A stretch of DNA of 44,439 bases, taken from the NCBI GenBank assembly GCA_027365345.1, contig DAHXNO010000182.1, positions 1 through 44,439 of the forward strand. Direction: 5' to 3'. The notes under the pieces were generated by a model, which was not told the DNA's origin, made no database searches, and saw nothing but the letters and a program-made list of their open reading frames with translations. Positions 34,919-43,159 of this stretch are shown piece by piece (position 1 is the first letter of the stretch; the number at the start of each line of letters is the position of its first letter). This stretch comes from Granulicella sp. (GTDB taxonomy: Bacteria; Acidobacteriota; Terriglobia; Terriglobales; Acidobacteriaceae). Made by a program: the position numbers and the translations under genes.

Positions 34919-35521
34919 TTACATCGCCCGGCGTCCTTCCATGGCGCGGGTCATGGTGACCTGATCGACGTACTCGATATCGCTGCCGGCGGGAACGCCG
35001 GTTGCGATGCGGCTGATGTGCAGGAGAGGATAGCGTTTGTGTGCCTGGTCAGAGATGTAGCCGGCCGTGGCTTCGCCCTCCAGGGTGGGTGAGGTTGCCA
35101 GAATCAGCTCTTCTGCATTTTGGAGACGAGGCCAAAGATTGGTGAGGCGGAGGTGCTCCGGTCCGACTCCATTGACCGGAGAGAGCGTTCCATGCAGGAC
35201 GTGGTAGAGGCCGTTGAATCTGCCGGTCTTTTCTATGGCGCTGATGCTGGTGGGCTCCTCGACGGCGCAGAGGAGGCGGGGGTTGCGCGCGGGGTTGGAG
35301 CAGTAGGCGCAGGGGTCAACATCGGTGATGTGATTGCAGAGGGAGCAGAGGCGCAGGTGCGCACGCAGGCTGAGGATGGCGGCGGCGAGCGCCTGAGCGT
35401 CGCCGCCGGGAGCGCGGAGAAGGTGAAAGGCGAAGCGCTGCGCGGATTTGGTTCCGACGCCCGGGAGCTTGCGAAGCTCCTCGATGAGCCTCTCCATGGG
35501 CTCTGCGAAACGGGTGGCCAT
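34919..35521 (-). CDS. recR: Recombination mediator RecR
   Basis: 200 residues, full length. N-terminal helix-hairpin-helix LRKLPGVGTKSAQRFAFHLL, zinc finger CSLCNHITDVDPCAYC (two CxxC pairs), and a Toprim domain starting LLCAVEEPTSISAIEKT with SPVNGVGPEHLRL. RecR works with RecO and RecF to load RecA at gaps and breaks. It follows ybaB after only 3 bp and completes the dnaX-ybaB-recR cluster found in many bacteria. It converges on prfB with 49 bp between the two stops. Confidence 0.96.
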   Translation of the reverse strand: MATRFAEPMERLIEELRKLPGVGTKSAQRFAFHLLRAPGGDAQALAAAILSLRAHLRLCSLCNHITDVDPCAYCSNPARNPRLLCAVEEPTSISAIEKTGRFNGLYHVLHGTLSPVNGVGPEHLRLTNLWPRLQNAEELILATSPTLEGEATAGYISDQAHKRYPLLHISRIATGVPAGSDIEYVDQVTMTRAMEGRRAM

Positions 35522-35524
35522 GGG

Positions 35525-35842
35525 TTAGAGTCCAGGGAGGCCAAGACTCCCCAGGATGCCGGCTGCGCTGGACTTGCCGACGTCGTCGGCTTTGCGGGCG
35601 CAGGCGTTGACGGCGGCGACGATGAGATCTTCCAGAAGGGTGAGGTCGGAGGCCGCAGCCTGAGCCGCGGAGGGGGCGATGGTGAGGCTGAGCAACTCCT
35701 TGCGGCCGTTCATGCGAGCCTTGACGGCTCCTCCTCCAGAGTCGGCTTCGACGATGGAGTCCGCCAGGCGCTGATCCATGGTCTGCTGCATCTGGCGCGC
35801 CTGGGCGAGCATCTCCTGCATCTTGTTCATGTCAATTTCCAT
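35525..35842 (-). CDS. ybaB: YbaB/EbfC family nucleoid-associated protein
   Basis: 105 residues from ATG 35842 (MEIDMNKMQEMLAQARQMQQ...); an ATG four codons further in (MNKMQEM) is also plausible, and a longer frame reaching into dnaX is not. The family features are the helical N-terminus, the strand-rich middle VEADSGGGAVKARMNGRKEL and LEDLIVAAVNACARKADD. EbfC proteins are dimeric 'tweezers' that bind DNA and influence recombination and nucleoid structure. The gene sits between dnaX and recR, as in most bacteria. Confidence 0.92.
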   Translation of the reverse strand: MEIDMNKMQEMLAQARQMQQTMDQRLADSIVEADSGGGAVKARMNGRKELLSLTIAPSAAQAAASDLTLLEDLIVAAVNACARKADDVGKSSAAGILGSLGLPGL

Positions 35843-35874
35843 AAGCGTTTGCCGGCCTCCTTTGGGCCGGGAGG

Positions 35875-38013
35875 TCACTCCTTTTCGCGCAGGTCAATGA
35901 TATTGCTGATCTCGGCAGAGAAAAGCCGCTGGGCCTCCAGCACCATGGGATGGTTCTGCGCCAGTTCCGCGATGGATCCTTGCGCGGCGCGGCGCGGCTT
36001 TTTGGCGGCGGAGGCTGGAGTGGCAGCCGCGGGGATGAGCTTGAGAGTGAGAGCGCCGGGATGGACGCGGCGGAGGGTGGCCTGGAGGATGCTCTCAGCG
36101 TCTTTGTTGATGACCACCTTCAGCATGGCAGCGGAGATGGTGGTGTGAATCTCAAGCGTGTTGCCGTTGCGGCGCAGAGTGGCGTCTTCGATCTGCTCGG
36201 AGGCTGACTGCTGGCCTTTGACGGCTGCCAAGGCGGAGATGAGGGTGGTTTGTAGATGGTCGAGATCAAGGCCGTCCGCGGGCGCGGGAGCGGCGGAGGG
36301 TTCGGTTGGGGTGGTCTGGCCGGCGGCCGACTGGCCAGCGACCAACTGCGGGCCGTCCTGCGGGCGCGGGTCATCCTTTACGAAGCTGTGGAGAACCGGT
36401 GAGGAGGCTGAAAGGGGTTGGTTGGCCAGGGCCAAGGCGCCGGAGGTCGTGGCGGAGGTTCCGGAGCGAAGGCCGGCGTCTTGTACGGGTTTGGCGGGAG
36501 GGCTGAGGGTTATTTCCGCTGCCGACGGGCGGGAGCCTGGAAGGTCTGCCGGTGCGGCCGATGGAGTTGCCCGCGAGGTTGGTGCGGGGGTTGAAGTCTC
36601 TGCGATGGGCCACAGAGGGCTGGGCGCGTTGGCGGATGGCTCCGCTGGTTTGGCAGGCGGCTCTGGTTTGCTGATCTGCGCCGGTTGGTGGCTAAGGTGC
36701 TCAGGCTGTTTGGCCAGTGCGGGGAGCTTGGGTGTGGGTGAGGCGGCAGGAGCGGGTGGTCTGGCTCCCAGTTGGCTGAGGACCTCTTCGATGGGCAGGA
36801 GGCGCTGGACGTGCACCAGCTTGAGCAGGCCAAGCTCCAGATGGAAGCGTTGTTCCTGGCGGTAGCCTAGTTCATCAAAGGTGCGCAGAAGGATGGCGAG
36901 GAAGCGGGAGAGATCTTCCTCGGTGAAGAGCGCGGCGGAGCGGGCAGCGCGGCTGCGCTCTTCGGGGGAGATCTGGAGCAGGTCCGCGGCGATGCCGGTG
37001 GCTGGGGCCTCTGGGCTGAGGTTGGTGACTTTGGCGACGATGACGTTGCGCAGATAGCGAACGAACTGGCGAGCCAGTTGTGGAGCTCCGTTGCCGGCGT
37101 CCAGCAGGCGGCCCACGATGGAGAGGACCTGCGCCGAGTTGTTGGCGTGGACGGCCTGGAGGATTTGCTCGTAGATGAGGTTGGAGACCGAGCCCATGAG
37201 CTCGCGTACCTGAGTTGCCTCAAGGTGGGGACGGCCGGGTGCGGACTGGTCTTGTCCGGTAGCGGGCTCCAGAGGAGCGGAGGCGATGGCCTGGTCCATG
37301 ATGGAGAGAGCATCGCGCATGGAGCCGTCGCCGGCTTCGGCGAGAAGCGTGAGGGTGGCGTCATCGACGGAGATGTTTTCCTGGATGGCGATGGAACGGA
37401 GCTGGCTGATGATGTCGTCGAGGCGGACGGCGTGAAAGCTGAAGTGCTGGCAGCGGGAGCGGATGGTCTGCGGGATGTCCTCTGGCTGGGTGGTGGCGAA
37501 CATGAAGATGGCCCAGTCGGGGGGCTCTTCGAGGGTCTTGAGCAGGGCGTTCCAGGCGGCGTCAGTGATCTGATGCGCCTCATCGAGGATGATGATGCGG
37601 TACTTGCTCTTGTTGGTGGGCCGGGTCTGGATCTTGGCGGTGAGCAGGCGGGCGTCGTCGATGCCGCGGTTGGTGGCGGCGTCGATCTCCTCGACGTCGA
37701 AGGAGTGCGCCTCCTGGAAGATGGAGCTTTCCTGGCGGGAGGCGGAGGAGATCTCCCGGCAGTTGACGCAGTTGCGGCAGGGCTCGTGGGTGGGACGCTG
37801 GGGAGTGCCGACGGGGGTGCTGCAGTTGAGCGCCGCAGCCAGGATGCGGGCGATGGTGGTCTTGCCGATGCCGCGGTGACCGCTGAAGATGTAGCCGTGC
37901 GCGATGCGTTGCTGCGCCAGGGCGTTGAGCAGGGTGCGGGTGACGTGGTCCTGCCCGATGACATGGGAGAAGAGCTGGGGGCGGTACTTGCGGGCTAAGA
38001 CTTGGTAGGCCAT
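35875..38013 (-). CDS. dnaX: DNA polymerase III subunit gamma/tau
   Basis: 712 residues from ATG 38013 (MAYQVLARKYRPQLFSHVIGQ); the much longer open frame upstream runs over the SET gene and is not coding. AAA+ clamp-loader motifs: Walker A GHRGIGKT (45-52), four zinc-binding cysteines C64, C79, C82 and C85, Walker B ILDEAH, and sensor/arginine motif RSRCQHFSF. Residues about 390-570 are a Pro/Ala/Ser-rich linker, followed by the tau-type C-terminal domain. The gene runs to within 32 bp of the ybaB start. No clear A-rich slippage site for producing gamma was noticed. Confidence 0.95.
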   Translation of the reverse strand: MAYQVLARKYRPQLFSHVIGQDHVTRTLLNALAQQRIAHGYIFSGHRGIGKTTIARILAAALNCSTPVGTPQRPTHEPCRNCVNCREISSASRQESSIFQEAHSFDVEEIDAATNRGIDDARLLTAKIQTRPTNKSKYRIIILDEAHQITDAAWNALLKTLEEPPDWAIFMFATTQPEDIPQTIRSRCQHFSFHAVRLDDIISQLRSIAIQENISVDDATLTLLAEAGDGSMRDALSIMDQAIASAPLEPATGQDQSAPGRPHLEATQVRELMGSVSNLIYEQILQAVHANNSAQVLSIVGRLLDAGNGAPQLARQFVRYLRNVIVAKVTNLSPEAPATGIAADLLQISPEERSRAARSAALFTEEDLSRFLAILLRTFDELGYRQEQRFHLELGLLKLVHVQRLLPIEEVLSQLGARPPAPAASPTPKLPALAKQPEHLSHQPAQISKPEPPAKPAEPSANAPSPLWPIAETSTPAPTSRATPSAAPADLPGSRPSAAEITLSPPAKPVQDAGLRSGTSATTSGALALANQPLSASSPVLHSFVKDDPRPQDGPQLVAGQSAAGQTTPTEPSAAPAPADGLDLDHLQTTLISALAAVKGQQSASEQIEDATLRRNGNTLEIHTTISAAMLKVVINKDAESILQATLRRVHPGALTLKLIPAAATPASAAKKPRRAAQGSIAELAQNHPMVLEAQRLFSAEISNIIDLREKE

Positions 38014-38167
38014 CGTCGAGGTGTGCTGACGAGGTCGATTGTATCGCCCGGCGGTGTGGAGGGATGAGCTGGTGGGGGAAGGTTGCGGGGTAACGCGGCA
38101 GGAGATGGACGGCGACCGTTGGGGGGTGTTGCGCAGGACGGCGGCGCTGATTAGCTTGCGGTTCGGG

Positions 38168-38641
38168 TCAGGAACGTGGTTTTTTGCGGGAGTTTTTGCG
38201 CGCCCGGCGTTTGATCTCCTCGTCGGAGAACATGGTGCCGCGGCACTGCGGAGCGTTGCAGTAACAGTCGGCGTCCTCGTCGTCGGAGTCGTAAAGGTTG
38301 TATTCGTAGACCAGCTCTTCGCCGGCGGCGATGGCGCGGATGGCGCGGATGTAGACGCGGCCGTTGGACTCTTCGGTCTGGCAGTTGGGGTTGCAGGAGT
38401 GGTTGAGAAACATGGCCGTGCCGAAGCCGTCGATGACCTCGCCTTTGTCGCCGAAGCCGAAGAGGTAGGTGACGGGGCGGTCGGCGTAGCGCCGGTCCGC
38501 GTCCTCTTTGGAGATGCGCGGACCATCGTACTCCAGGACGCGGCGGCCCTTGGGGATGGGATCCAGGGTGTAACAGCCGGCGGCATGGATGGACGAGGAG
38601 CGGATGAGGAGGCGGGGGCGGCGGGAGGTGCGGCTGGGCAT
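38168..38641 (-). CDS. SET-domain protein lysine methyltransferase-like
   Basis: 157 residues from ATG 38641. Despite its bacterial setting it has a compact eukaryote-type SET domain: AGCYTLDPIPKGRRVLEYDG (the first SET strand segment), MFLNHSCNPNC (78-87, the conserved NHSC SAM/pseudoknot motif), GEELVYEYN (107-115) and a post-SET cysteine cluster C126-x-C128-x4-C133, followed by RGTM. A short basic tail (RRARKNSRKKPR) could contact nucleic acid. SET enzymes methylate lysine; in Chlamydia a SET protein methylates the histone-like Hc1. It lies 154 bp upstream of dnaX on the same strand. Substrate here is unknown. Confidence 0.85.
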   Translation of the reverse strand: MPSRTSRRPRLLIRSSSIHAAGCYTLDPIPKGRRVLEYDGPRISKEDADRRYADRPVTYLFGFGDKGEVIDGFGTAMFLNHSCNPNCQTEESNGRVYIRAIRAIAAGEELVYEYNLYDSDDEDADCYCNAPQCRGTMFSDEEIKRRARKNSRKKPRS

Positions 38642-38696
38642 GGGTTGGAGTATAGCAAGCAGGGTTGGCCGGGTTGGCGCCGGGGGCTACCCTGGC

Positions 38697-38738
38697 TGGT
38701 CAGGATGTCGTCTAATTTGGTCAGGATGTCGTCTAATA
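38697..38738 (+). repeat. Tandem duplication of 21 bp across possible start codons
   Basis: TGGTCAGGATGTCGTCTAATT (38697-38717) is followed by the same sequence with one change (38718-38738). Each copy carries an in-frame ATG for the TPR gene, so the duplication adds seven residues if translation begins at the first copy. Confidence 0.9.
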
Positions 38739-38743
38739 GAGAG

Positions 38744-39586
38744 ATGCAGAGGACGTATGTGTTGAGACGATGGATGATGGTAGCCGCAGGTGTGGGACTG
38801 GCGTTGGCCTGGGAGGCAGCGCGCGCCCAGCCGCAGGGCGGGTGCACGTTTACCGACTCGAACGGCAAGACCGTCTTTTGGCCGAACTGCCAGCCGCCGA
38901 GTACGAGCGCGCCGACGAACGGCAGCACGCAGCCGCAGAGCCCGGCTCCAGCGCCGGGCGCCAGTGCGGCGAAGAGCTTTCCTTATCCGGGAGAACCGGC
39001 GAGTCCTAGCTCGGCTGGCAGCCAGAATGGGAGTGGGGCAGGCGGTCATGCGCCGGCAGCTTCGCGCTTTCCCTTCCCGGGGGGTGATTCTTCCAGTGGC
39101 GCTCCGCCGACGGCTCCATCCCCGGGCTCCTCGAACAGCTCTTCGAGCAGTGGGCAGCCGGGAGGAGCGGGGGATTCCAGCAGCAGTTCGAGTGACTATG
39201 GAAGCCCCGCCGGACCTGTGGGCGACGGGGATACGGACCCGGCCGCAGCCGCGGCGGCGGCGCGCCGCGCAGAGTATTTGAAGAAAGAGCATAGCGGGAT
39301 TGACTTCCACCAGACGAGGGAGCAACGGGAGGTGGAAGACCTGAAGGTGGCCGCATTCTACGCGGGTGACGGGAACTATCGGGGCGCCTATCTGCGGGCG
39401 AAAGATGCGGTTTCCATCGATGACGAAGATACGGAGGCGCATCTGGCCCTGGCGAATGCGGCGCGGCGGCTGGGCAAGCTGGATGAGGCGGAGCAAGAGT
39501 ACAGGAAGTGCCTGAGCATGGATCCGGTGCCGAAGGTGAGGAAGGCGGCTATCCGCGCGCTGAAGGAGATGACCTCCGGAAGCTGA
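38744..39586 (+). CDS. Secreted TPR-repeat protein with Ser/Pro/Gly-rich linker
   Basis: 280 residues from ATG 38744 (MQRTYVLRRWMMVAAGVGLALAW...ARAQ), a good signal peptide. In-frame ATGs at 38726 and 38705 lie in the 21-bp repeat. After CTFTDSNGKTVFWPNC come about 110 residues of Ser/Pro/Gly low complexity, including two related pieces (SFPYPGEP and SRFPFPGGD). The C-terminal 100 residues form two or three TPR-like helical pairs (AAFYAGDGNYRGAYLRAKDA, DTEAHLALANAARRLGKLDEA, EQEYRKCLSMDPVPKVRKAA). Probably periplasmic or surface-attached and involved in protein-protein contacts; no enzymatic motif. Confidence 0.78.
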   Translation: MQRTYVLRRWMMVAAGVGLALAWEAARAQPQGGCTFTDSNGKTVFWPNCQPPSTSAPTNGSTQPQSPAPAPGASAAKSFPYPGEPASPSSAGSQNGSGAGGHAPAASRFPFPGGDSSSGAPPTAPSPGSSNSSSSSGQPGGAGDSSSSSSDYGSPAGPVGDGDTDPAAAAAAARRAEYLKKEHSGIDFHQTREQREVEDLKVAAFYAGDGNYRGAYLRAKDAVSIDDEDTEAHLALANAARRLGKLDEAEQEYRKCLSMDPVPKVRKAAIRALKEMTSGS

Positions 39587-39745
39587 GTATTTTCCCGGCA
39601 GGTGCAACACGAGATCTGGACATGGACGGGCGTTTCCTGCCGACGAAATGCCGCCGGTCGGTCTCTGTTCGCTCTTGCTCGGCTGGGTACCCAGCAACAG
39701 GAGAAGCGCAGCAAGGCGGGTGGCTCCCTGTGGGCGCTTGCTTCT

Positions 39746-39772
39746 GCCCCCGAAGGTGTTACTTCAGGGGGC
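39746..39772 (-). terminator. Stem-loop enclosing the stop codon of the 222-residue gene
   Basis: On the plus strand GCCCCCGAAG (39746-39755) faces CTTCAGGGGGC (39762-39772) with one bulged A; the six-base loop (39756-39761) includes the gene's TAA stop (39761-39759). Ten base pairs, no T-run. It may end transcription of the minus-strand gene. Confidence 0.45.
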
Positions 39773-40427
39773 GAAGGAGAAAGGCAGGCGTGCCGGTGGG
39801 AATGGGGCGGGGGAGCGGCTTGACGCGGCGGTCCAGGGGCGGCGCCGGTGGAGGTTTGAGCCTGGCGCTGACGGGGACTGATTGATCGGCCTGGCCGTCG
39901 GTCGGAGTGCAGCTTCCACTCTTTTGCGCGGACTTGCCGGCGGTCTTGCTGCCGGTTTTGGCTCGGTTGCCGGCTCCTCGGTTGGCAGCGCTATCGGTGT
40001 CTTCCGCCTTGGCCATCTCGATCTCTTCACTGAGGTCTTCTTCCACGTTCAGGTACTTGCGCAGGTAGCGGAGGGGTTCCTCGGCCAGGGCCATCTCGCG
40101 AAGGTGATAGCGCCAAGCGTCGCGGCGGGCGGAGCGGCGGATGAAGCCTTTGCGTTGCACGGTCTGGATGCTGCCGTCAGGCATGGGGCGCTGAAAGGAT
40201 TGGGGTGGGACGGCGAAGGTGATCTCCTCGCCAGCCTTCCAGAAGGCGCTGGCGAACTCATGGGAGAACAGGAGCGCGTAGTAACGGCGCTGTTGATCAA
40301 GCAGGTTGAGGGCTGCTTCTGCACTGATCCAGGGAAGACCGAGCCGGTTGGTGTACCAGCGGCGGAACTCGAAGCCGTTGCCGCGAGCGCGGCCCACAAC
40401 GATCGTGAGTAGTTCCAGTCTGGTCAT
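39759..40427 (-). CDS. Conserved-looking hypothetical protein with basic C-terminus
   Basis: 222 residues from ATG 40427. The first 140 residues look globular: FEFRRWYTNRLGLPWISAEAALNLLDQQRRYYALLFSHEFASAFW..., then a basic stretch KGFIRRSARRDAWRYHLREMAL and LRYLRKYLNVEED. The remainder is a Lys/Ala/Pro-rich disordered tail. I do not recognise the family, and there is no signal peptide, membrane segment or catalytic motif. It lies downstream of ccmH on the same strand (124 bp gap), which does not by itself link it to cytochrome c maturation. Confidence 0.65.
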   Translation of the reverse strand: MTRLELLTIVVGRARGNGFEFRRWYTNRLGLPWISAEAALNLLDQQRRYYALLFSHEFASAFWKAGEEITFAVPPQSFQRPMPDGSIQTVQRKGFIRRSARRDAWRYHLREMALAEEPLRYLRKYLNVEEDLSEEIEMAKAEDTDSAANRGAGNRAKTGSKTAGKSAQKSGSCTPTDGQADQSVPVSARLKPPPAPPLDRRVKPLPRPIPTGTPAFLLRPLK

Positions 40428-40551
40428 GGCGCCAAGGGGGGAAGGATTTTGAATTGCAAGGACCCCGGGATCCAGGTAACCCCCATAGTCTACTCCCTGG
40501 AGGAAAAGAGAAGAACGCGGCTGGAGGAGGTTAGGGAAAAAGAAGGCTGGA

Positions 40552-41028
40552 CTACTCGCCGTAGCGGGTTTCCTTACGGATGCGGTCGCGCAGAGAGTTG
40601 TCGGCGGGCTGGGGGGGAAGATCCGGTAGAGAGGCTAGCAGGCGGGCGTGGCGCTTTTGCCAGATGCGCAACAGGATGAGGATGAGTAGCACGCCCAGCA
40701 GAAGGAAGGCGAAGGGGCCGACCCAAGCGACGTCATCAAAGCCGCCACGGATGGGTTCGGCGAGCACGGTGGGGCCATACTTGGAGACGAAGAACTTGAA
40801 GATCTGAGCGTCAGAGGCTCCGGAGCTGAGCTGGGCGCGGAGATCGGCGATCTCCGCGGTGGAGTAGGTGCAGCCTACGTGATTGCACTCCAGCAGAATT
40901 TCACTGCAGCCGCAGGTACACATGAGGTCGTGGCCCAGGCGTTGAAAGCGTGCCGAGGGGGAGGTGGCTCCAAGCATGGTGAAGGCAACGAAGACGATGA
41001 GCAGAAGCTGCAGCGAGCGCTTATACAT
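40552..41028 (-). CDS. ccmH: Cytochrome c maturation protein CcmH
   Basis: 158 residues from ATG 41028. A signal-anchor (residues 4-20) is followed by the conserved start of CcmH, FQRLGHDLMCTCGCSEILLECNHVGC, in which the usual LRCxxC motif is replaced by a Cys-rich version (C37, C39, C41, C48, C53). A long helical segment and a C-terminal membrane helix (VGPFAFLLLGVLLILILLRIW) complete the CcmH/CycL fold. It reduces or presents apocytochrome cysteines for heme ligation at the periplasmic face. Its start overlaps the end of ccmF by 8 bp, so the two are translated together. Confidence 0.88.
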   Translation of the reverse strand: MYKRSLQLLLIVFVAFTMLGATSPSARFQRLGHDLMCTCGCSEILLECNHVGCTYSTAEIADLRAQLSSGASDAQIFKFFVSKYGPTVLAEPIRGGFDDVAWVGPFAFLLLGVLLILILLRIWQKRHARLLASLPDLPPQPADNSLRDRIRKETRYGE

Positions 41029-43159
41029 GAGGATCCTCGGGCGCGCGCAAGGGCGAAGGGGTGCGCTGGAGATTGCCGCCGAGGGCGAGATTGGGAGGGA
41101 AAGGCAGGGCGACCTCCAGGCGTGCTGTGCTGGGTTTGAGCTTTGGAATGAGAGCGACGAAGGTGCCGAAGACCACGACGACCAGGCCAATCCATATCCA
41201 GTTGACCAGGGGATTGATGAAGAACTTGATGATGGGCCTGTCGTTGTCTGGGTTGGTGCCCTCAAAGACGACGTAGAGATCGTTCTCCAAGGTGGAGTGG
41301 ATGGCCACGATGGTGGAGGGTTGGGCGTGGTCGGTATTGACGAAGTAGACGCGCCGCTCGGGCGCTAGCCGTACGATTTTCTTGCCATTATGGAAGACAT
41401 CGAGCAGAGCGAACTGGGAGTCGTAGTTGGGGTTGGAGTCTTCAGAGTAGCTCTGGCATACGATCTTGTAGCCATCAAGGTTGATGGAGTCGCCAAAGCT
41501 CATCTCCGCCTCTTTGGACTGGTTGAAGGCGGAGCCGGCGAGGCCGATGAACATGATGACGACGCCGAAGTGGACCAGGTAACCGCCATAACGCCGGGTG
41601 TTACGGCGAGTGAGCAGGAGGGTGGACTCCAGGAGGTTCTTGCCGGTCTGGGTGCGGACGACGTTCGCTCCGCGGAGAAACTCGGCGGTAATGGCGGTGA
41701 TGACGCCTACGCCGAGGGAGATGCAGACCAGAGCGTAGAGATTGGAGGCGACCGCGCCGTCTGCCCGGACGGAGCTGGACCAGGGGCGCACGCCAACGAT
41801 GAGGAGAATGATGGCGGTGAGGAGGATGGAGATGGACGGCAGGATGAAGTTACGGCGGATGGCGCGCAGCGAGGTGGATCGCCAGGCGAGCAAGGGCCCT
41901 ACCCCGGTGAGGAAGAGAAGGAAGATGCCGATGGGAACGGCGACCCGGTTATAGAAGGGAGCTCCCATGGTGACTTTGGATCCCTGGACGTACTCGGAGA
42001 GCACGGGGAAGAGGGTTCCCCAGAGGACGGTGAAGCAGGCGGCGAGCAGGACGAGGTTATTGAAGAGGAAGGAGCTTTCGCGGGAGACCAGCGACTCGAG
42101 GTGATTTTCAGCGCGAAGGTGGTCGCGTTGATAGAGAAAGGTGAAGAGGCAGACGGCGATGGTGATGACCAGGAACCAGATGAACCAGTCGCCGATGGAG
42201 CTCTGCGCGAAGGCATGGACGGAGCTGACCAGACCGGAGCGGGTGAGCAGGGTTCCCAGGATGGTGAGCATGAAGGTGATGAAGATGAGCCAGACGTTCC
42301 AGGACTTCATCATGCCGCGCTTCTCCTGCATCATGACCGAGTGCAGGAAGGCGGTGCCGGTGAGCCAGGGCATGAGGGACGCGTTCTCTACCGGGTCCCA
42401 GCCCCAGTAGCCGCCCCAGCCGAGGACGGCGTAGGCCCAGTGCATGCCGAGCAGGATGCCGCAGGTGAGGAAGAGCCAGGTGACCATGGTCCAGCGGCGG
42501 GTGATTGCGATCCACTTCTCGCCGGGGTAACGCATCATGAGCGCACCCAGAGCAAAGGCGAAGGGAACGGAGAAACCAACGTAGCCGAGGTAGAGCATGG
42601 GGGGATGGATGACCATCTCCGCATACTGCAAGAGCGGATTGAGGCCGAATCCGTCGGCGGGAACGACGCCGCCGGGAACGATGGCGAAGGGCTGGGCCGC
42701 GAAGACTACCAGCAGGAGGAAGAAGATCTGGATGCCGGCCAGGATGGTGGACGCGTAGGCGTGGAGGGTAACGTCCGTCTTGTGGCGCAGGCGCAGGACA
42801 AAGCCGTAGCCTGCGAGCAGCCATGCCCAGAGGAGCAGGGAGCCCTCCTGCCCGGACCAGAGTGCGGAGAATTTGTAGTACCAGGCAAGATCGCGGCTGG
42901 TGTGATGAAGGATGTAGTCGACGGTGAAGTCGTTGGTGAAGGCGGCCCAAACCAGAGCGAAGGCGGCGCAGGAGACGGCGATGAAGCTGGCGATTCCGGC
43001 GCGGCGTGACGTTTCACGGATACGTTCCGGAGCCACGGCGAGAGCCCTTCCACCCGCGATGGCCCAGAGGGAAAAACCACCAGCCAGAAATGCGTAGATG
43101 GAGAGACCCAGTGCGAGGAGGAGAGCGGCGCTGCCGAAGAACGGCATAGGGTGGGACAT
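41021..43159 (-). CDS. ccmF: Cytochrome c heme lyase subunit CcmF
   Basis: 712 residues with around 14-15 membrane helices. The tryptophan-rich heme-binding motif WGGYWGWDPVENASLMPWL lies near residue 250, and the conserved histidines of the heme-handling domain appear in YAEMVIHPPMLYLG and MQEKRGMMKSW context. A soluble periplasmic domain near the C-terminus ends before the last helix (WIWIGLVVVVFGTFVALIP). CcmF with CcmH attaches heme to apocytochrome c (system I). GGAAG precedes ATG 43159. Other ccm genes are not in this window; the next upstream gene is a receiver protein 367 bp away. Confidence 0.95.
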   Translation of the reverse strand: MSHPMPFFGSAALLLALGLSIYAFLAGGFSLWAIAGGRALAVAPERIRETSRRAGIASFIAVSCAAFALVWAAFTNDFTVDYILHHTSRDLAWYYKFSALWSGQEGSLLLWAWLLAGYGFVLRLRHKTDVTLHAYASTILAGIQIFFLLLVVFAAQPFAIVPGGVVPADGFGLNPLLQYAEMVIHPPMLYLGYVGFSVPFAFALGALMMRYPGEKWIAITRRWTMVTWLFLTCGILLGMHWAYAVLGWGGYWGWDPVENASLMPWLTGTAFLHSVMMQEKRGMMKSWNVWLIFITFMLTILGTLLTRSGLVSSVHAFAQSSIGDWFIWFLVITIAVCLFTFLYQRDHLRAENHLESLVSRESSFLFNNLVLLAACFTVLWGTLFPVLSEYVQGSKVTMGAPFYNRVAVPIGIFLLFLTGVGPLLAWRSTSLRAIRRNFILPSISILLTAIILLIVGVRPWSSSVRADGAVASNLYALVCISLGVGVITAITAEFLRGANVVRTQTGKNLLESTLLLTRRNTRRYGGYLVHFGVVIMFIGLAGSAFNQSKEAEMSFGDSINLDGYKIVCQSYSEDSNPNYDSQFALLDVFHNGKKIVRLAPERRVYFVNTDHAQPSTIVAIHSTLENDLYVVFEGTNPDNDRPIIKFFINPLVNWIWIGLVVVVFGTFVALIPKLKPSTARLEVALPFPPNLALGGNLQRTPSPLRAPEDPHV

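Noticed and set aside
35875-38013. dnaX frameshift site producing gamma
   Set aside because: No A-AAA-AAG-like slippery run noticed in the expected region.
38014-38928. N-terminal extension of the dnaX frame to about 1017 codons
   Set aside because: It overlaps the SET gene in another frame, and the canonical DnaX N-terminus begins at 38013.
41390-43009. 539-codon open frame on the plus strand, antisense to ccmF
   Set aside because: Very Glu/Asp/Gly-rich product typical of reading a GC-rich membrane-protein gene backwards; ccmF is unambiguous.
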